Shown here: positions 47,901 through 57,523 of the stretch, piece after piece
How positions within the stretch are numbered: the stretch's first letter is position 1
How the letters are laid out: every line of letters begins with the position of its first letter
NCBI RefSeq assembly: GCF_003347205.1
Contig: NZ_QQBJ01000010.1
Location: forward strand, 172,078-236,077
Length of the DNA: 64,000 bases
Direction: 5' to 3'
Source: Mycolicibacterium moriokaense
GTDB taxonomy: Bacteria; Actinomycetota; Actinomycetes; Mycobacteriales; Mycobacteriaceae
Made by a program: the position numbers and the translations under genes
Notes under the pieces: generated by a model
The model's database searches: none
Seen by the model: the letters and a program-made list of their open reading frames with translations, nothing else
What the model was told of the DNA's origin: nothing

Positions 47901-47927
47901 GGGAACACATCTTTTCTTGACGTGGTT
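47901..47927 (+). promoter_or_regulatory. Candidate ECF sigma promoter (SigH/SigE-like) before egtA
   Basis: GGGAAC (47901-47906), exactly 18 bp, then GTT (47925-47927) matches the consensus of mycobacterial stress sigma factors SigH and SigE. It lies in the 152-bp gap before egtA and would start transcription about 100 nt upstream of the gene. An overlapping TTGACG at 47917-47922 could instead be a SigA -35 element. Confidence 0.4.
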
Positions 47928-48038
47928 TTCGGGTACTTGTCATCGACGCGTCACGGATAAATCGCCTGACTTTGTCGGTGGCATCTGGAAGATGGAATGA
48001 AGGCGCCGAGTGTCCACGGCCCGGAGGGGATGGTTGGG

Positions 48039-49310
48039 ATGACCTCGGTGAACGCGCCTGCTCTCACCGAGGCCGAGCTGACCAGCGCGAACAGCGCCGC
48101 GGAGTACATCGGCGCCAACTGTCTGACCGACGGGCCGGTGGGCCGGGTGGGGCTGGAGATCGAAGCCCATTGCTTCGACCTGACAGATTCGGTGCGCCGG
48201 CCATCCTGGGATGAGCTCACGTCGATCATCGACGCTGTCCCGCGACTGCCCGGCGGGAGCCTGATCACGGTCGAACCCGGCGGGGCGGTGGAACTGTCCG
48301 GTCCGCCCGCCGACGACGTGGTACCCGCGATCACCGCGATGGCCGCCGACCGGGCGGTGCTGCGCTCGGCCTTCGCCGAGGCAGGCCTGGGCCTGGTGCT
48401 GCTCGGCGCCGACCCACTGCGGCCCGCCAGGCGGGTCAACCCCGGCGACCGCTACCTCGCCATGGAGCGGTTCTTCACCGCCAGCCTGACCGGCGCGGCC
48501 GGGGCGGCGATGATGACGTCGACGGCGTCGGTCCAGGTCAACTTGGAGGCCGGACCGCGGGCCGGGTGGGCGGCGCGGGTGCGGCTGGCGCACGCCCTCG
48601 GCCCGACCATGGTGGCGATCGCCGCCAACTCGCCCCTGCTGAACGGCAGGTTCACCGGGTGGCGCAGCTCGCGGCAGTGGGTGTGGAGCCAGCTCGACTC
48701 GGCCCGGTGCGGCCCCGTCCTTGGCGCAGACGGCGAAGACCCGGCCAGCGAGTGGGCCCGGTACGCGATGAAGGCGCCGGTGATGCTCGTGCACCCGACG
48801 CCGGAGATGGACGCGGTGCCGGTGACCGACTGGGTGCCGTTCGCCGACTGGGCGGACGGCCGAGTGATGCTCGGTGACCGGCGGCCGACCCTGGCCGACC
48901 TCGACTACCACCTGACGACGCTGTTCCCCCCGGTACGGCCCCGGCGGTTCCTCGAGATCCGCTACCTCGACAGCGTGCCCGACGAGCAGTGGCCCGCGCT
49001 CGTCTTCACGCTCAGCACGCTTCTCGACGACCCCGTCGCCGCAGACATCGCGGCCGAGATCACCGAGCCCGTGGCCACCGCGTGGGACCGCGCCGCACAG
49101 ACCGGCCTCGGGGACCGGAGGCTGCACGAGGCCGCCATCCGCTGTGTCCACACCGCCGCCGCGGGAGCGCCGGCCGCGCTCGAGGAATCGATGCGGCGGC
49201 TGGTGCGTTCGGTCGAGGAGGGACGCTGTCCGGCCGACGACTTCTCCGACCGGGTGGTCACCAACGGGATCGCGAGCGCGGTCACCGAACTGGCGCAAGG
49301 GGAGCAGTGA
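48039..49310 (+). CDS. egtA: Glutamate-cysteine ligase EgtA
   Basis: A 423-residue GCS2-family ligase forming gamma-glutamylcysteine for ergothioneine synthesis. Visible motifs include [39 protein letters not shown] and [13 protein letters not shown] 48039 is chosen because GGAGGGG lies 9 bp upstream; earlier ATG codons at 47997 and 48030 are badly placed relative to it. It heads the egtABCDE operon, and its stop codon overlaps the egtB start. Confidence 0.93.
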   Translation: MTSVNAPALTEAELTSANSAAEYIGANCLTDGPVGRVGLEIEAHCFDLTDSVRRPSWDELTSIIDAVPRLPGGSLITVEPGGAVELSGPPADDVVPAITAMAADRAVLRSAFAEAGLGLVLLGADPLRPARRVNPGDRYLAMERFFTASLTGAAGAAMMTSTASVQVNLEAGPRAGWAARVRLAHALGPTMVAIAANSPLLNGRFTGWRSSRQWVWSQLDSARCGPVLGADGEDPASEWARYAMKAPVMLVHPTPEMDAVPVTDWVPFADWADGRVMLGDRRPTLADLDYHLTTLFPPVRPRRFLEIRYLDSVPDEQWPALVFTLSTLLDDPVAADIAAEITEPVATAWDRAAQTGLGDRRLHEAAIRCVHTAAAGAPAALEESMRRLVRSVEEGRCPADDFSDRVVTNGIASAVTELAQGEQ

Positions 49311-50596
49311 CCGCACGGGAAACGCTGTCACACGGTTTGGCGAGGGCGCGCACGCGCACGCTTCGCCTCGTCGAATTCGACGACGCCGAACTGCATCGTC
49401 AGTACGACCCGCTGATGAGCCCGCTGGTATGGGACCTCGCCCACATCGGATGGCAGGAGGAGTTGTGGCTGCTGCGCGGCAACAACCCGCAGCGGCCCGG
49501 CATGCTGGCCCCGGACGTCGAGCGACTGTATGACGCGTTCACCAACCCGCGCGCCGGCCGCGTCGACCTGCCGCTCCTTCCGCCCACAGACGCGCGGGCC
49601 TACTGCGCGACGGTGCGCGACAAGGCGCTCGACGCCCTCGACGGGCTGACCGAAGACGACACCGACGCGGTGTTCAACTTCGGCCTGGTGATCAGTCACG
49701 AGAACCAGCACGACGAGACAATGCTGCAGGCGTTGAACATGCGCTCGGGCACACCGCTTCTGGAGTCGGGGACTCCGCTTCCGCCCGGCAGAACGGGTGT
49801 CGCGGGCACGTCGGTGCCGGTGCCCGGCGGCCCCTTCGTGCTCGGTGTCGACGCGGTGGCCGAACCGCATTCGCTGGACAACGAGCGCGGCGCGCACGTC
49901 GTCGATGTGCCGAGCTTCCGCATCGGCCGGGTGCCCGTGACCAACGGCGAATGGCGCCAGTTCATCTCCGACGGCGGCTACCGACAGCCGCGCTGGTGGT
50001 CCCGGCGTGGCTGGTCGCACCGCGAGCAGGCGGGGTTGACGGGGCCGCAGTTCTGGAACGGCGGAGACCTGGCCGGCACCCGCACCCGGTTCGGTCATGT
50101 CGAGGACATCCCCGCCGACGAACCCGTGCAACACGTGACGTATTTCGAGGCCGAGGCCTACGCTGCGTGGGCGGGCGCCCGGCTGCCCACCGAGATCGAG
50201 TGGGAGAAGGCGTGCGCGTGGGATCCCGGCACCAGCAGCCGGCGTCGGTTCCCCTGGGGTGCAACCGAACCCACTACGGCAGTCGCCAACCTGGGTGGTG
50301 ACGCATTGCGGCCCGCGCCGGTTGGGGCGTACCCGTCGGGCGCATCGGCTTACGGCGCCGAACAGATGCTCGGCGACGTGTGGGAGTGGACATCCTCGCC
50401 GTTGCGGCCGTGGCCCGGGTTCGAACCGATGATTTACGATCTCTACAGTCAGCCGTTCTTTGACGGCGACTACAAGGTGCTTCGCGGCGGGTCGTGGGCG
50501 GTGGCCGCCGACATCCTGCGGCCGAGCTTCCGCAATTGGGACCACCCGATCCGCAGACAAATCTTCAGCGGGCTCCGTTTGGCGTGGGACGCCTGA
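49307..50596 (+). CDS. egtB: Hercynine oxygenase EgtB (C-S bond-forming iron enzyme)
   Basis: A 429-residue non-heme iron enzyme that joins gamma-glutamylcysteine to hercynine with oxygen. The N-terminal DinB-like domain has the iron ligands HIGWQ and HENQH (the H-x3-H pair). The C-terminal formylglycine-generating-enzyme-like domain contains [35 protein letters not shown] and LRGGSWA. The GTG start overlaps the egtA stop as GTGA, and the stop overlaps egtC as TGATG. Confidence 0.95.
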   Translation: MTARETLSHGLARARTRTLRLVEFDDAELHRQYDPLMSPLVWDLAHIGWQEELWLLRGNNPQRPGMLAPDVERLYDAFTNPRAGRVDLPLLPPTDARAYCATVRDKALDALDGLTEDDTDAVFNFGLVISHENQHDETMLQALNMRSGTPLLESGTPLPPGRTGVAGTSVPVPGGPFVLGVDAVAEPHSLDNERGAHVVDVPSFRIGRVPVTNGEWRQFISDGGYRQPRWWSRRGWSHREQAGLTGPQFWNGGDLAGTRTRFGHVEDIPADEPVQHVTYFEAEAYAAWAGARLPTEIEWEKACAWDPGTSSRRRFPWGATEPTTAVANLGGDALRPAPVGAYPSGASAYGAEQMLGDVWEWTSSPLRPWPGFEPMIYDLYSQPFFDGDYKVLRGGSWAVAADILRPSFRNWDHPIRRQIFSGLRLAWDA

Positions 50597-51291
50597 TGTG
50601 TCGACACCTCGGCTGGCTCGGTGAGCCGCGTTCAGTCGCGTCGCTGACGCTGGAACCCTCGTACGGGCTTCTGGTGCAATCGTATTCGCCGCGGCGGCAG
50701 AAGCACGGCCTGATGAACGCGGACGGCTGGGGCGTCGGGTTCTTCGACGGCGACGGCACCGTACGACGGTGGCGCAGCGCCGCCCCGCTGTGGGGCGACG
50801 CGAACTTCGCGTCGCTGGCCCCCGTCCTGCACAGCCGGTGCGTGGTGGCCGCGGTGCGCTCGGCCAGCGTCGGGATGCCGATCGAGGCGTCGGCGTCGGC
50901 GCCGTTCAGCGACGGGCGATGGCTGCTGTCGCACAACGGCCTGGTCGATCGCGCCGTGCTGCCGCCGTCCTCGGTCGCGGAGTCCACCAACGACAGTGCG
51001 CTGCTCGCCGCGCTGATCTTCGAGCGCGGGCTCGACTCGCTGGGCGACACGATCGCCGAGGTCGCCGCGGCCGACCCCAACGCGAGGCTGAACATCTTGG
51101 CCGGCAACGGAACTGAGCTGCGCGCCACCACCTGGGGCGACACGCTGTTCGCGCTCCGGGAACCCGACGGCGTCGTGCTGGCGAGCGAACCGTTCGACGA
51201 TGACGAGAACTGGCAGGAAATCCCCGACCGCCACCTCGTCACGGTCGTCGACTCACGCGTGGAGTTGACCGCGCTGAAAGGATCGGCATGA
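50596..51291 (+). CDS. egtC: Gamma-glutamyl hercynylcysteine sulfoxide hydrolase EgtC
   Basis: A 231-residue class II amidotransferase-fold hydrolase that removes the glutamyl group from the EgtB product. Cys2 (MCRHLGWLG) is the nucleophile, with [13 protein letters not shown] and [11 protein letters not shown] supporting the fold. The ATG overlaps the egtB stop. The gene ends in ATGA, the usual coupling signal for a following gene, but a tandem repeat insertion separates it from egtD. Confidence 0.94.
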   Translation: MCRHLGWLGEPRSVASLTLEPSYGLLVQSYSPRRQKHGLMNADGWGVGFFDGDGTVRRWRSAAPLWGDANFASLAPVLHSRCVVAAVRSASVGMPIEASASAPFSDGRWLLSHNGLVDRAVLPPSSVAESTNDSALLAALIFERGLDSLGDTIAEVAAADPNARLNILAGNGTELRATTWGDTLFALREPDGVVLASEPFDDDENWQEIPDRHLVTVVDSRVELTALKGSA

Positions 51292-51373
51292 CAACCCAGC
51301 GAGAAGCGAAGGCGGATCGCGCGTCAACCCAGCGAGAAGCGAAGGCGGATCGCGCGTCAACCCAGCGAGAAGC
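51292..51373 (+). repeat. 33-bp tandem repeat (2.5 copies) between egtC and egtD
   Basis: Two perfect 33-bp units (51292-51324 and 51325-51357) and 16 bp of a third (51358-51373) contain the core CAACCCAGCGAGAAGCGAAG. They lie directly after the ATGAC of the egtC stop/ATGA overlap and before the GTGTCGCTGTCC that begins egtD. Read from the ATGA start, the repeats stay open but end in a frame different from egtD. Confidence 0.92.
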
Positions 51374-51385
51374 CGCGCATCGACC

Positions 51386-52345
51386 GTGTCGCTGTCCAAC
51401 TATCTCGCCGCGGACTCGGCGGCCCGGGCACTGCGCCGCGACGTCTACGACGGGCTGACGTCGAGCCCGAAAACCCTGCCGCCCAAGTGGTTCTATGATT
51501 CGGTCGGCAGCGACCTGTTCGACCAGATAACGCGGTTGCCGGAGTACTACCCGACCAGGACCGAGGCGCAGATCCTGCGCGAGCGGTCAGCGGAGATCGC
51601 GGCCGCGTCGGCGGCCGACACCCTGGTGGAACTCGGCAGTGGCACCTCGGAGAAGACCAGGCTGCTGCTGAGCGCCCTGCGAAGCGCGGGCACGCTGCGA
51701 CGCTTCATCCCGTTTGACGTCGACGCCGGAATACTGCAAGCCGCGGGCGCGGCGATACTCGACGAGTATCCCGGTATCGAGATCGAGGCTGTCTGCGGCG
51801 ATTTCGAGGAGCATCTCGGCAAGATCCCCCGGGTCGGGACGCGTCTGGTGGTGTTCCTCGGTTCCACGATCGGCAACCTGACGCCGGCACCGCGCGCCGA
51901 TTTCCTTGCGTCACTGGCCGACACGATGCAACCCGGCGACACCCTGCTGCTGGGCACGGACCTGGTCAAGGACACCGGCAGGCTGGTCCGCGCCTACGAC
52001 GACAGCGCGGGTGTGACGGCGCAGTTCAACCGCAACGTGCTCGCCGTGGTCAACCGGGAACTCGACGCCGACTTCGTTGCCGACGCGTTCGAACACGTGG
52101 CCCGCTTCAATGCCGACGAGGAGCGCATCGAGATGTGGCTGCGGGCGAAGTCCGCGCAGCGGGTGCATGTCGCGGCACTGGATCTGACCGTCGACTTCGC
52201 GGCGGGCGAGGAGATGCTCACCGAGGTGTCGTGCAAGTTCCGTGAGCAGGGCGTGGCCGACGAGTTGGCCGCCGCGGGACTGCGGCGCACGCACTGGTGG
52301 ACCGACTCGGCGGGAGACTTCGGGCTGTCGCTTTCCACCAAGTGA
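51386..52345 (+). CDS. egtD: Histidine N-alpha-methyltransferase EgtD
   Basis: A 319-residue SAM enzyme that trimethylates histidine to hercynine, the first substrate of the pathway. The SAM loop is [13 protein letters not shown], and [28 protein letters not shown] and [11 protein letters not shown] are family signatures. The start is GTG 51386. From memory, M. smegmatis EgtD begins [14 protein letters not shown]; here ATGAC and CGTGTCGCTG of an equivalent start are split by 92 bp of repeat, so the original ATG is no longer in frame. Confidence 0.93.
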   Translation: MSLSNYLAADSAARALRRDVYDGLTSSPKTLPPKWFYDSVGSDLFDQITRLPEYYPTRTEAQILRERSAEIAAASAADTLVELGSGTSEKTRLLLSALRSAGTLRRFIPFDVDAGILQAAGAAILDEYPGIEIEAVCGDFEEHLGKIPRVGTRLVVFLGSTIGNLTPAPRADFLASLADTMQPGDTLLLGTDLVKDTGRLVRAYDDSAGVTAQFNRNVLAVVNRELDADFVADAFEHVARFNADEERIEMWLRAKSAQRVHVAALDLTVDFAAGEEMLTEVSCKFREQGVADELAAAGLRRTHWWTDSAGDFGLSLSTK

Positions 52346-53469
52346 CCGAACTGGCGGACCGCTGGCGCGCCGCCAGACCCGCGGTCGCCGGGCTGCACCT
52401 GGACAGCGGCGCCTGCTCGCGCCAGAGCCTGGCGGTCATCGACGCCACCGCCGCGCACGCCAGGCACGAGGCCGAGGTCGGCGGCTACGTCGCAGGGGCG
52501 GCAGCGGCGCCCGTCCTGGACGCGGGCCGTTCCGCGGTGGCGGCGCTGACCGGCATGGCGGCACGCGACGTCGTCTACACGACGGGCGCGAATCACTCCC
52601 TCGATCTGCTGTTGAGCAGCTGGACCGGCCCACGCACCGTCGCGTGCCTGCCCGGCGAGTACGGCCCGAACCTGGCCGTGATGGCCGCCGATGGCTTCGA
52701 CGTCCGACCGCTGCCGGTCGATGCGCACGGCCGCCTTGCAATCGACGAGGCCGCCGCCGGTCTCGCTGTCGCACCGCCGGGCCTCGTGCACCTGACCGCG
52801 CTCGGCAGTCACCGCGGCATCGTGCAACCGGCGCGCGAGATCGCTGAGGCGTGCCGCGGCCTGGGCGTGCCGTTGGTCATCGACGCGGCGCAGGCCCTGG
52901 GGCACATGGACTGCGCGGTCGGTGCCGACGCGGTCTACTCGTCGTCGCGCAAGTGGATCGCGGGCCCCCGCGGGGTGGGCATGCTCGCGGTCGGACCGGC
53001 ACTGGCCGAACACCTTCGGCCGCGGCTGCCACCGCCGGAGTGGGAGCTGCCGTTCACCGCGCTGGAAAGCCTCGAGCACGGCGAGGCCAATGTGGCTGCC
53101 CGCGTGGGTCTTTCGGTGGCACTGGGAGAATTCCTCGCGGCCGGAGCGGTGAACATCCGCGCCCGTCTCGCCGCACTGGGCGCGCTGACCCGCAGTGCCC
53201 TGTCGGGGGTGGCCGGCTGGCGCGTGGTCGAGCCACTCGACGAGCCCAGCGCGATCACCACCCTGGCCCCGACCGACGGCGCCGACCCGCAACGGGTTCG
53301 GGCCTGGCTGATCGAACAGCGGGGCATCGTCACCACGTCCGCAGAGGTGCAGCGCGCGCCGTTCGAGATGACCGCACCGGTGCTGCGGGTGTCGCCGCAC
53401 GTCGACACCATGCCCGATGACCTGGCTGTATTCGCAGAGGCCCTGGTAGCCGCCACCGCCGAGGTGTGA
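52342..53469 (+). CDS. egtE: PLP-dependent C-S lyase EgtE
   Basis: A 375-residue class V aminotransferase-fold lyase that releases ergothioneine from hercynylcysteine sulfoxide. The PLP lysine is in [12 protein letters not shown], with [11 protein letters not shown] providing the cofactor-stacking Asp and Gln region. The GTG start overlaps the egtD stop as GTGA, so the operon coupling is intact here. It is the last gene of the operon; a 51-bp gap leads to the transporter gene. Confidence 0.93.
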   Translation: MTELADRWRAARPAVAGLHLDSGACSRQSLAVIDATAAHARHEAEVGGYVAGAAAAPVLDAGRSAVAALTGMAARDVVYTTGANHSLDLLLSSWTGPRTVACLPGEYGPNLAVMAADGFDVRPLPVDAHGRLAIDEAAAGLAVAPPGLVHLTALGSHRGIVQPAREIAEACRGLGVPLVIDAAQALGHMDCAVGADAVYSSSRKWIAGPRGVGMLAVGPALAEHLRPRLPPPEWELPFTALESLEHGEANVAARVGLSVALGEFLAAGAVNIRARLAALGALTRSALSGVAGWRVVEPLDEPSAITTLAPTDGADPQRVRAWLIEQRGIVTTSAEVQRAPFEMTAPVLRVSPHVDTMPDDLAVFAEALVAATAEV

Positions 53470-53520
53470 CACAGCGCACTTCTGGTTACCCCACAGGAAC
53501 AACATGAAGGGGGGCCGGCC

Positions 53521-54927
53521 GTGGCCGAGGACGCGAGGAGCGCCGAGCACGATGAGCAACCGCAGAAGGTGAAGCGGGACCGCACCCACTGGCTCTACAT
53601 CCTGGTCATCATCGGCGTGGCCGCCGGCATCGTCGTGGGACTGGTCGCGCCGAGCGTCGGTGCGTCGCTGGGGGTGCTGGGCGAACTGTTCGTCAAGCTG
53701 ATCAAGATGATGATCATCCCGGTCATCTTCTGCACGGTGGTGCTGGGCATCGGCAAGATCAGGGCTGCGGCGGTCGGCAAGGTCGGCGGCCTGGCGATCG
53801 CCTACTTCCTGGTGATGTCGACCATCGCCCTGGGCATCGGCCTGGTCGTCGGAAACATCGTCAAGCCGGGCACCGGCCTCGACATCGCCGGAAACACCGG
53901 CAAGGGCGCCGAATTGGCCGGCGAGGCCGCCTCCGAGGGCAGCCCGATGGACTTCATCTCCGACATCATCCCGACGACGCTGTTCTCGTCGCTGACGGCG
54001 GGCAATGTGCTGCAGGGTCTGTTCGTGGCGCTTCTGGTCGGCTTCGCCATCCAGGCGATGGGCAGCGCGGGCGAACCCGTGCTACGCGCTGTCGAAGTGT
54101 TGCAGAAGCTGGTGTTCCGCATCCTGATCGGCGTGCTCTGGACGGCGCCCATCGGCGCGTTCGGCGCCATCGCCAAAGTGGTGGGCGCCACCGGTTTCGA
54201 GGCCGTGATTCAACTCGGCGTGCTGATGCTGGCGTTCTACGTGACGTGCATCATCTTCATCTTCGGTGTGCTGGGCGCCGTGCTGTGGACGGTCAGCCGG
54301 ACCTCGATCTTCAAGCTGGTCCGCTACCTGGCCCGCGAGTACCTGCTGATCGTTGCGACGTCGTCGTCGGAGTCGGCGCTGCCCCGGCTGATCGCGAAGA
54401 TGGAGCACGCTGGAGTCAAGCCGGCGACGGTGGGAATCGTTGTGCCGACCGGCTATTCGTTCAATCTCGATGGGACGGCGATCTATCTGACGATGGCGTC
54501 GCTGTTCATCGCCGACGCGATGGGCACCCCGATGTCGATCCCGGAGCAGCTGGGCCTGCTGGCGTTCATGATCATCGCGTCGAAGGGCGCGGCCGGGGTC
54601 AGCGGCGCCGGTCTGGCCACACTGGCCGCGGGCCTGCAGGCCCACCGTCCCGACCTGCTCGACGGGGTCGGCGTCATCGTGGGCATCGACAGGTTCATGT
54701 CCGAGGCGCGCGCGTTGACCAACTTCTCGGGCAACGCGGTGGCCACCGTGCTGGTCGGCACGTGGACGGGTTCGCTGGACAACGGGCAACTGCAGCAGGT
54801 GCTCGACGGGCAGCGGCCGTTCGACGAGCGAACCATGCTCGACGACGACACAGACACCGATACCGGCCCGGAACCGGCGCAGCGCGAGGACGAGTCCGTC
54901 GCGGCGTCCGCCTCTCCAAACGGGTAG
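53521..54927 (+). CDS. DctA-type dicarboxylate/amino acid:cation symporter
   Basis: A 468-residue SDF-family (DAACS) transporter with about eight membrane helices and two re-entrant loops. The substrate and sodium motifs SSSESALPRL, GYSFNLDGTAIYLTMASLF and SKGAAGVSGAG are present. The C-terminal tail is acidic. It likely imports C4-dicarboxylates or glutamate. A GAAGGGGGG site precedes GTG 53521. Its stop codon is part of the first copy of the motif shared with the mno, adh and mftA upstream regions. Confidence 0.92.
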   Translation: MAEDARSAEHDEQPQKVKRDRTHWLYILVIIGVAAGIVVGLVAPSVGASLGVLGELFVKLIKMMIIPVIFCTVVLGIGKIRAAAVGKVGGLAIAYFLVMSTIALGIGLVVGNIVKPGTGLDIAGNTGKGAELAGEAASEGSPMDFISDIIPTTLFSSLTAGNVLQGLFVALLVGFAIQAMGSAGEPVLRAVEVLQKLVFRILIGVLWTAPIGAFGAIAKVVGATGFEAVIQLGVLMLAFYVTCIIFIFGVLGAVLWTVSRTSIFKLVRYLAREYLLIVATSSSESALPRLIAKMEHAGVKPATVGIVVPTGYSFNLDGTAIYLTMASLFIADAMGTPMSIPEQLGLLAFMIIASKGAAGVSGAGLATLAAGLQAHRPDLLDGVGVIVGIDRFMSEARALTNFSGNAVATVLVGTWTGSLDNGQLQQVLDGQRPFDERTMLDDDTDTDTGPEPAQREDESVAASASPNG

Positions 54928-55003
54928 GTCCGCACTGCCCGGTCGAGCGCAATTGCGCTACCCGAGGATTCGGTCTTGCCGCGCAACTGTTCCCTGGATC
55001 ACA
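54922..55003 (+). promoter_or_regulatory. mno upstream region: shared motifs
   Basis: Motif A, GGGTAGGT-N5-CTGCCCGGT (54922-54943), and motif B, AACTGTTCCCTGGATCACA (54985-55003), both recur before the second alcohol dehydrogenase gene at 59093-59177 with nearly the same spacing (63 versus 66 bp between motif starts). Motif A also recurs before mftA. A perfect palindrome AGCGCAATTGCGCT (54946-54959) lies between A and B and may terminate the transporter transcript. The motifs are candidate sites for the MnoR regulator. Confidence 0.55.
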
Positions 55004-55060
55004 TCGCGTGCCTAACTTGGTGCCCGGACATTCGTGCCGCATCGAGAAAGGACGACCGAC

Positions 55061-56353
55061 GTGAAGGTCGAAGATCTGCTCAAGCCGTTCCCCATCAAGG
55101 AGTTTCACCCCTTCCCGCGCGCCATGATGGGACCCGGTGCGCATGAGATGGTCGGCCCGGAAGCGCTGAAGATGGGCTTCAAGAAGACTCTGCTGATGAG
55201 CTCGGGGCTGCGCGGCACCGACATCGTGCACAACATGGCCGAGTCGCTGAAATGGCATGGCCTCGAGGTCGTGGTATACGACCAGGTCGAGTCCAATCCG
55301 AAGGACTACAACGTGATGGACTCGGTGAAGCTGTACCAGGAGCAGGAGTGCGACAGCTTCATCTCGATCGGCGGCGGTTCGACGCACGACGCGTGTAAGG
55401 GCGCGCGGATCTCGGTGGCGCACGACGGACGCAGCGTCAACGACTTCGAGGGCTTCAACATGAGTGAGAACCCGAAGAACCCGCCGCACATCGCGATCTC
55501 CACCACCGCGGGCACCGGGTCGGAGACGTCGTGGGCCTACGTCATCACCGACACCACCACCGATCCCGACAACCCGCACAAGTACGTCGCGTTCGACGAT
55601 GCGTGCGTGGCCACCCTGGCGGTGGATGATCCGGTGCTCTACTACGACTGCCCCGTCGACTACACCGCCCAGTGCGGGTTCGACGTGCTGGCGCACGCGT
55701 CGGAGCCGTATGTGTCGCGGCTGAACTTCGAGCCGTCGCTCGGCAATGCCATTCGGGCCATCAAGCTGACCGCCGAGAACCTGCGCGAAGCCACCTGGAA
55801 CGGCCAGGACCTCGCCGGACGCCAAGGCATGATGTACGCGCAATACATTGCGGCACAGGCGTTCAACTCCGGCGGCCTGGGAATCATCCATTCCATCTCG
55901 CACGCCGTCAGCGCGTTCTACGACACCCACCACGGGCTCAACAACGCGATCGCGCTGCCACGCGTGTGGGCGTTCAACATGCCGGTGGCATACAAGCGCT
56001 TCGCGGACATCGCGACTGCGATGGGTGTGGACACTTACGGCATGACCGACGTGCAGGCCGCCGACGCCGCGCTGGCCGCCGCGATCCGGTTGCTGCGCGA
56101 CGTCAACATCATCGAGCGGTTCGTCGACGTCAAGCAGGACAGCTACTCGAAGAACCGGCTGGGCCTCGGGCCCACCAAGTTCTACGAGAACGCGCCGGTG
56201 ATCAAGGGCGACAAGGAAGACGTCGACCGCATCACGAACCATGTGCTCGGTGACGCCTGCACCCCCGGCAACGCCAAGGAGTGCACGTTCGACACCGTCC
56301 GCCCCGTCGTCGAACACTGCATGAACGGCGACCTCGACGATCTGCTTTCGTAG
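55061..56353 (+). CDS. mno: NDMA-dependent methanol dehydrogenase (iron-type ADH family)
   Basis: A 430-residue nicotinoprotein alcohol dehydrogenase of the Mno/Mdo type. It has the nucleotide-binding loop SIGGGSTHDACKGAR, STTAGTGSETSWAYVITD, and metal ligands in DVLAHASEPY and HSISHAVSAFYDTHHG. The cofactor NAD(H) stays bound, and electrons leave through mycofactocin in vivo, an established link in M. smegmatis. The GTG at 55061 follows GAAAGGA. The MoxR gene starts 1 bp after the stop codon. It probably oxidises methanol and other short alcohols. Confidence 0.9.
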   Translation: MKVEDLLKPFPIKEFHPFPRAMMGPGAHEMVGPEALKMGFKKTLLMSSGLRGTDIVHNMAESLKWHGLEVVVYDQVESNPKDYNVMDSVKLYQEQECDSFISIGGGSTHDACKGARISVAHDGRSVNDFEGFNMSENPKNPPHIAISTTAGTGSETSWAYVITDTTTDPDNPHKYVAFDDACVATLAVDDPVLYYDCPVDYTAQCGFDVLAHASEPYVSRLNFEPSLGNAIRAIKLTAENLREATWNGQDLAGRQGMMYAQYIAAQAFNSGGLGIIHSISHAVSAFYDTHHGLNNAIALPRVWAFNMPVAYKRFADIATAMGVDTYGMTDVQAADAALAAAIRLLRDVNIIERFVDVKQDSYSKNRLGLGPTKFYENAPVIKGDKEDVDRITNHVLGDACTPGNAKECTFDTVRPVVEHCMNGDLDDLLS

Positions 56354-56354
56354 C

Positions 56355-57515
56355 ATGTTCGATTCGGTCGCCGACGTTCGCGAGGCGCTCGCCGGCGAGG
56401 GCTATATCGCCGACGAGGGCCTTGCGACAACGGTTTTCCTGCAGACCAGGCTCGACAAGCCGCTGCTGATCGAGGGGCCGGCCGGCGTCGGCAAGACAGA
56501 ACTCGCCAAGGTGCTGGCGGCTGCCACCGGCCGCCGGCTGCTGCGCCTGCAGTGCTACGAGGGGCAGGACGAGACCAAGGCGCTCTACGAGTGGGACTAC
56601 GGCAAGCAACTGCTGTACACGCAGATCCTGCGTGAGAAGATCGGCCAACTGGTCGAGGATGCGGCGGACATTGCGGAGTCGGTTGGGCGGATCGGCGCCC
56701 AGGAGAGCGTCTTCTTCTCCGACAGGTTCCTGGCGCCGCGGCCGCTGCTGGAGGCGGTCCGCTCCGACGAGCCTGTGGTGCTGTTGATCGACGAGATCGA
56801 CAGGGCCGACGAGGCGCTGGAAGCGGTGCTGCTGGAATTGCTTGGTGAATACCAGGTTTCGGTCCCCGAGATCGGCACCTTCACCGCCAAGCACGCCCCG
56901 TATGTGATCCTGACGTCGAACAACACCCGCGACCTTGCCGCTGCGCTGAAACGGCGTTGCCTGCACCTGTTCCTCGATTACCCGGCCGCGGAGCGCGAGT
57001 TGGAGATCGTCCGGAGCAAGGACACCGGGCTTGCCGACGCGCTCGCGGTGCAGCTCGTCGACGTCGTGCGCGGGCTGCGGGACCTGGATCTACGCAAGGC
57101 GCCGAGCATCTCCGAGACCATCGACTGGGCGCGCACTCTCGCGGTGCTGGGCGTCGATGAACTCGACGCAAAGGTGTTGGCCGACACCGTGTCGGTGGTG
57201 GTCAAGTACGACAAGGATGTGCGCAAGGCGCTTGACGCGTTGCCGCGCCTGGTGGATCCGAACGCCACCGTGCCGGCGTCGCTGCACAACGGACATGCCC
57301 ACGGCCACGGTCACACCCACGCCCACGGGCATGACCACGACCACGACCACGAACACGGCGGTCACCACCACGATCACGTCCACGAACCGGACGGCAGGGC
57401 GGTGCGCGCGGCCAAGGACAAGCCCGGTCGGTTCGCCGACGGGTACTACGGCACACCCAGGAAAAAGGTGGAGCAGGGCGGTCCGCCGAATCTGGGTCGG
57501 CGCCGCGCGCTTTAG
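56355..57515 (+). CDS. MoxR-family AAA ATPase with histidine-rich C-terminal segment
   Basis: A 386-residue AAA ATPase. Walker A is EGPAGVGKTEL near residue 40-50, Walker B LLIDEIDRA, sensor ILTSNNTRD, and there is an arginine finger region after it. Residues about 311-345 contain 17 histidines among Gly and Asp, a strong metal-binding stretch. It directly follows mno and precedes a CoxE-like VWA protein. MoxR/VWA pairs (CbbQO, NorQD, CoxDE) mature metalloenzymes, so this pair may load metal into Mno or the neighbouring iron-type dehydrogenase. Confidence 0.85.
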   Translation: MFDSVADVREALAGEGYIADEGLATTVFLQTRLDKPLLIEGPAGVGKTELAKVLAAATGRRLLRLQCYEGQDETKALYEWDYGKQLLYTQILREKIGQLVEDAADIAESVGRIGAQESVFFSDRFLAPRPLLEAVRSDEPVVLLIDEIDRADEALEAVLLELLGEYQVSVPEIGTFTAKHAPYVILTSNNTRDLAAALKRRCLHLFLDYPAAERELEIVRSKDTGLADALAVQLVDVVRGLRDLDLRKAPSISETIDWARTLAVLGVDELDAKVLADTVSVVVKYDKDVRKALDALPRLVDPNATVPASLHNGHAHGHGHTHAHGHDHDHDHEHGGHHHDHVHEPDGRAVRAAKDKPGRFADGYYGTPRKKVEQGGPPNLGRRRAL

Positions 57516-57523
57516 GCACCACC

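Noticed and set aside
51292-51373. CRISPR-like tandem repeat
   Set aside because: Units are directly adjacent with no spacers, only 2.5 copies exist and no cas genes are present.
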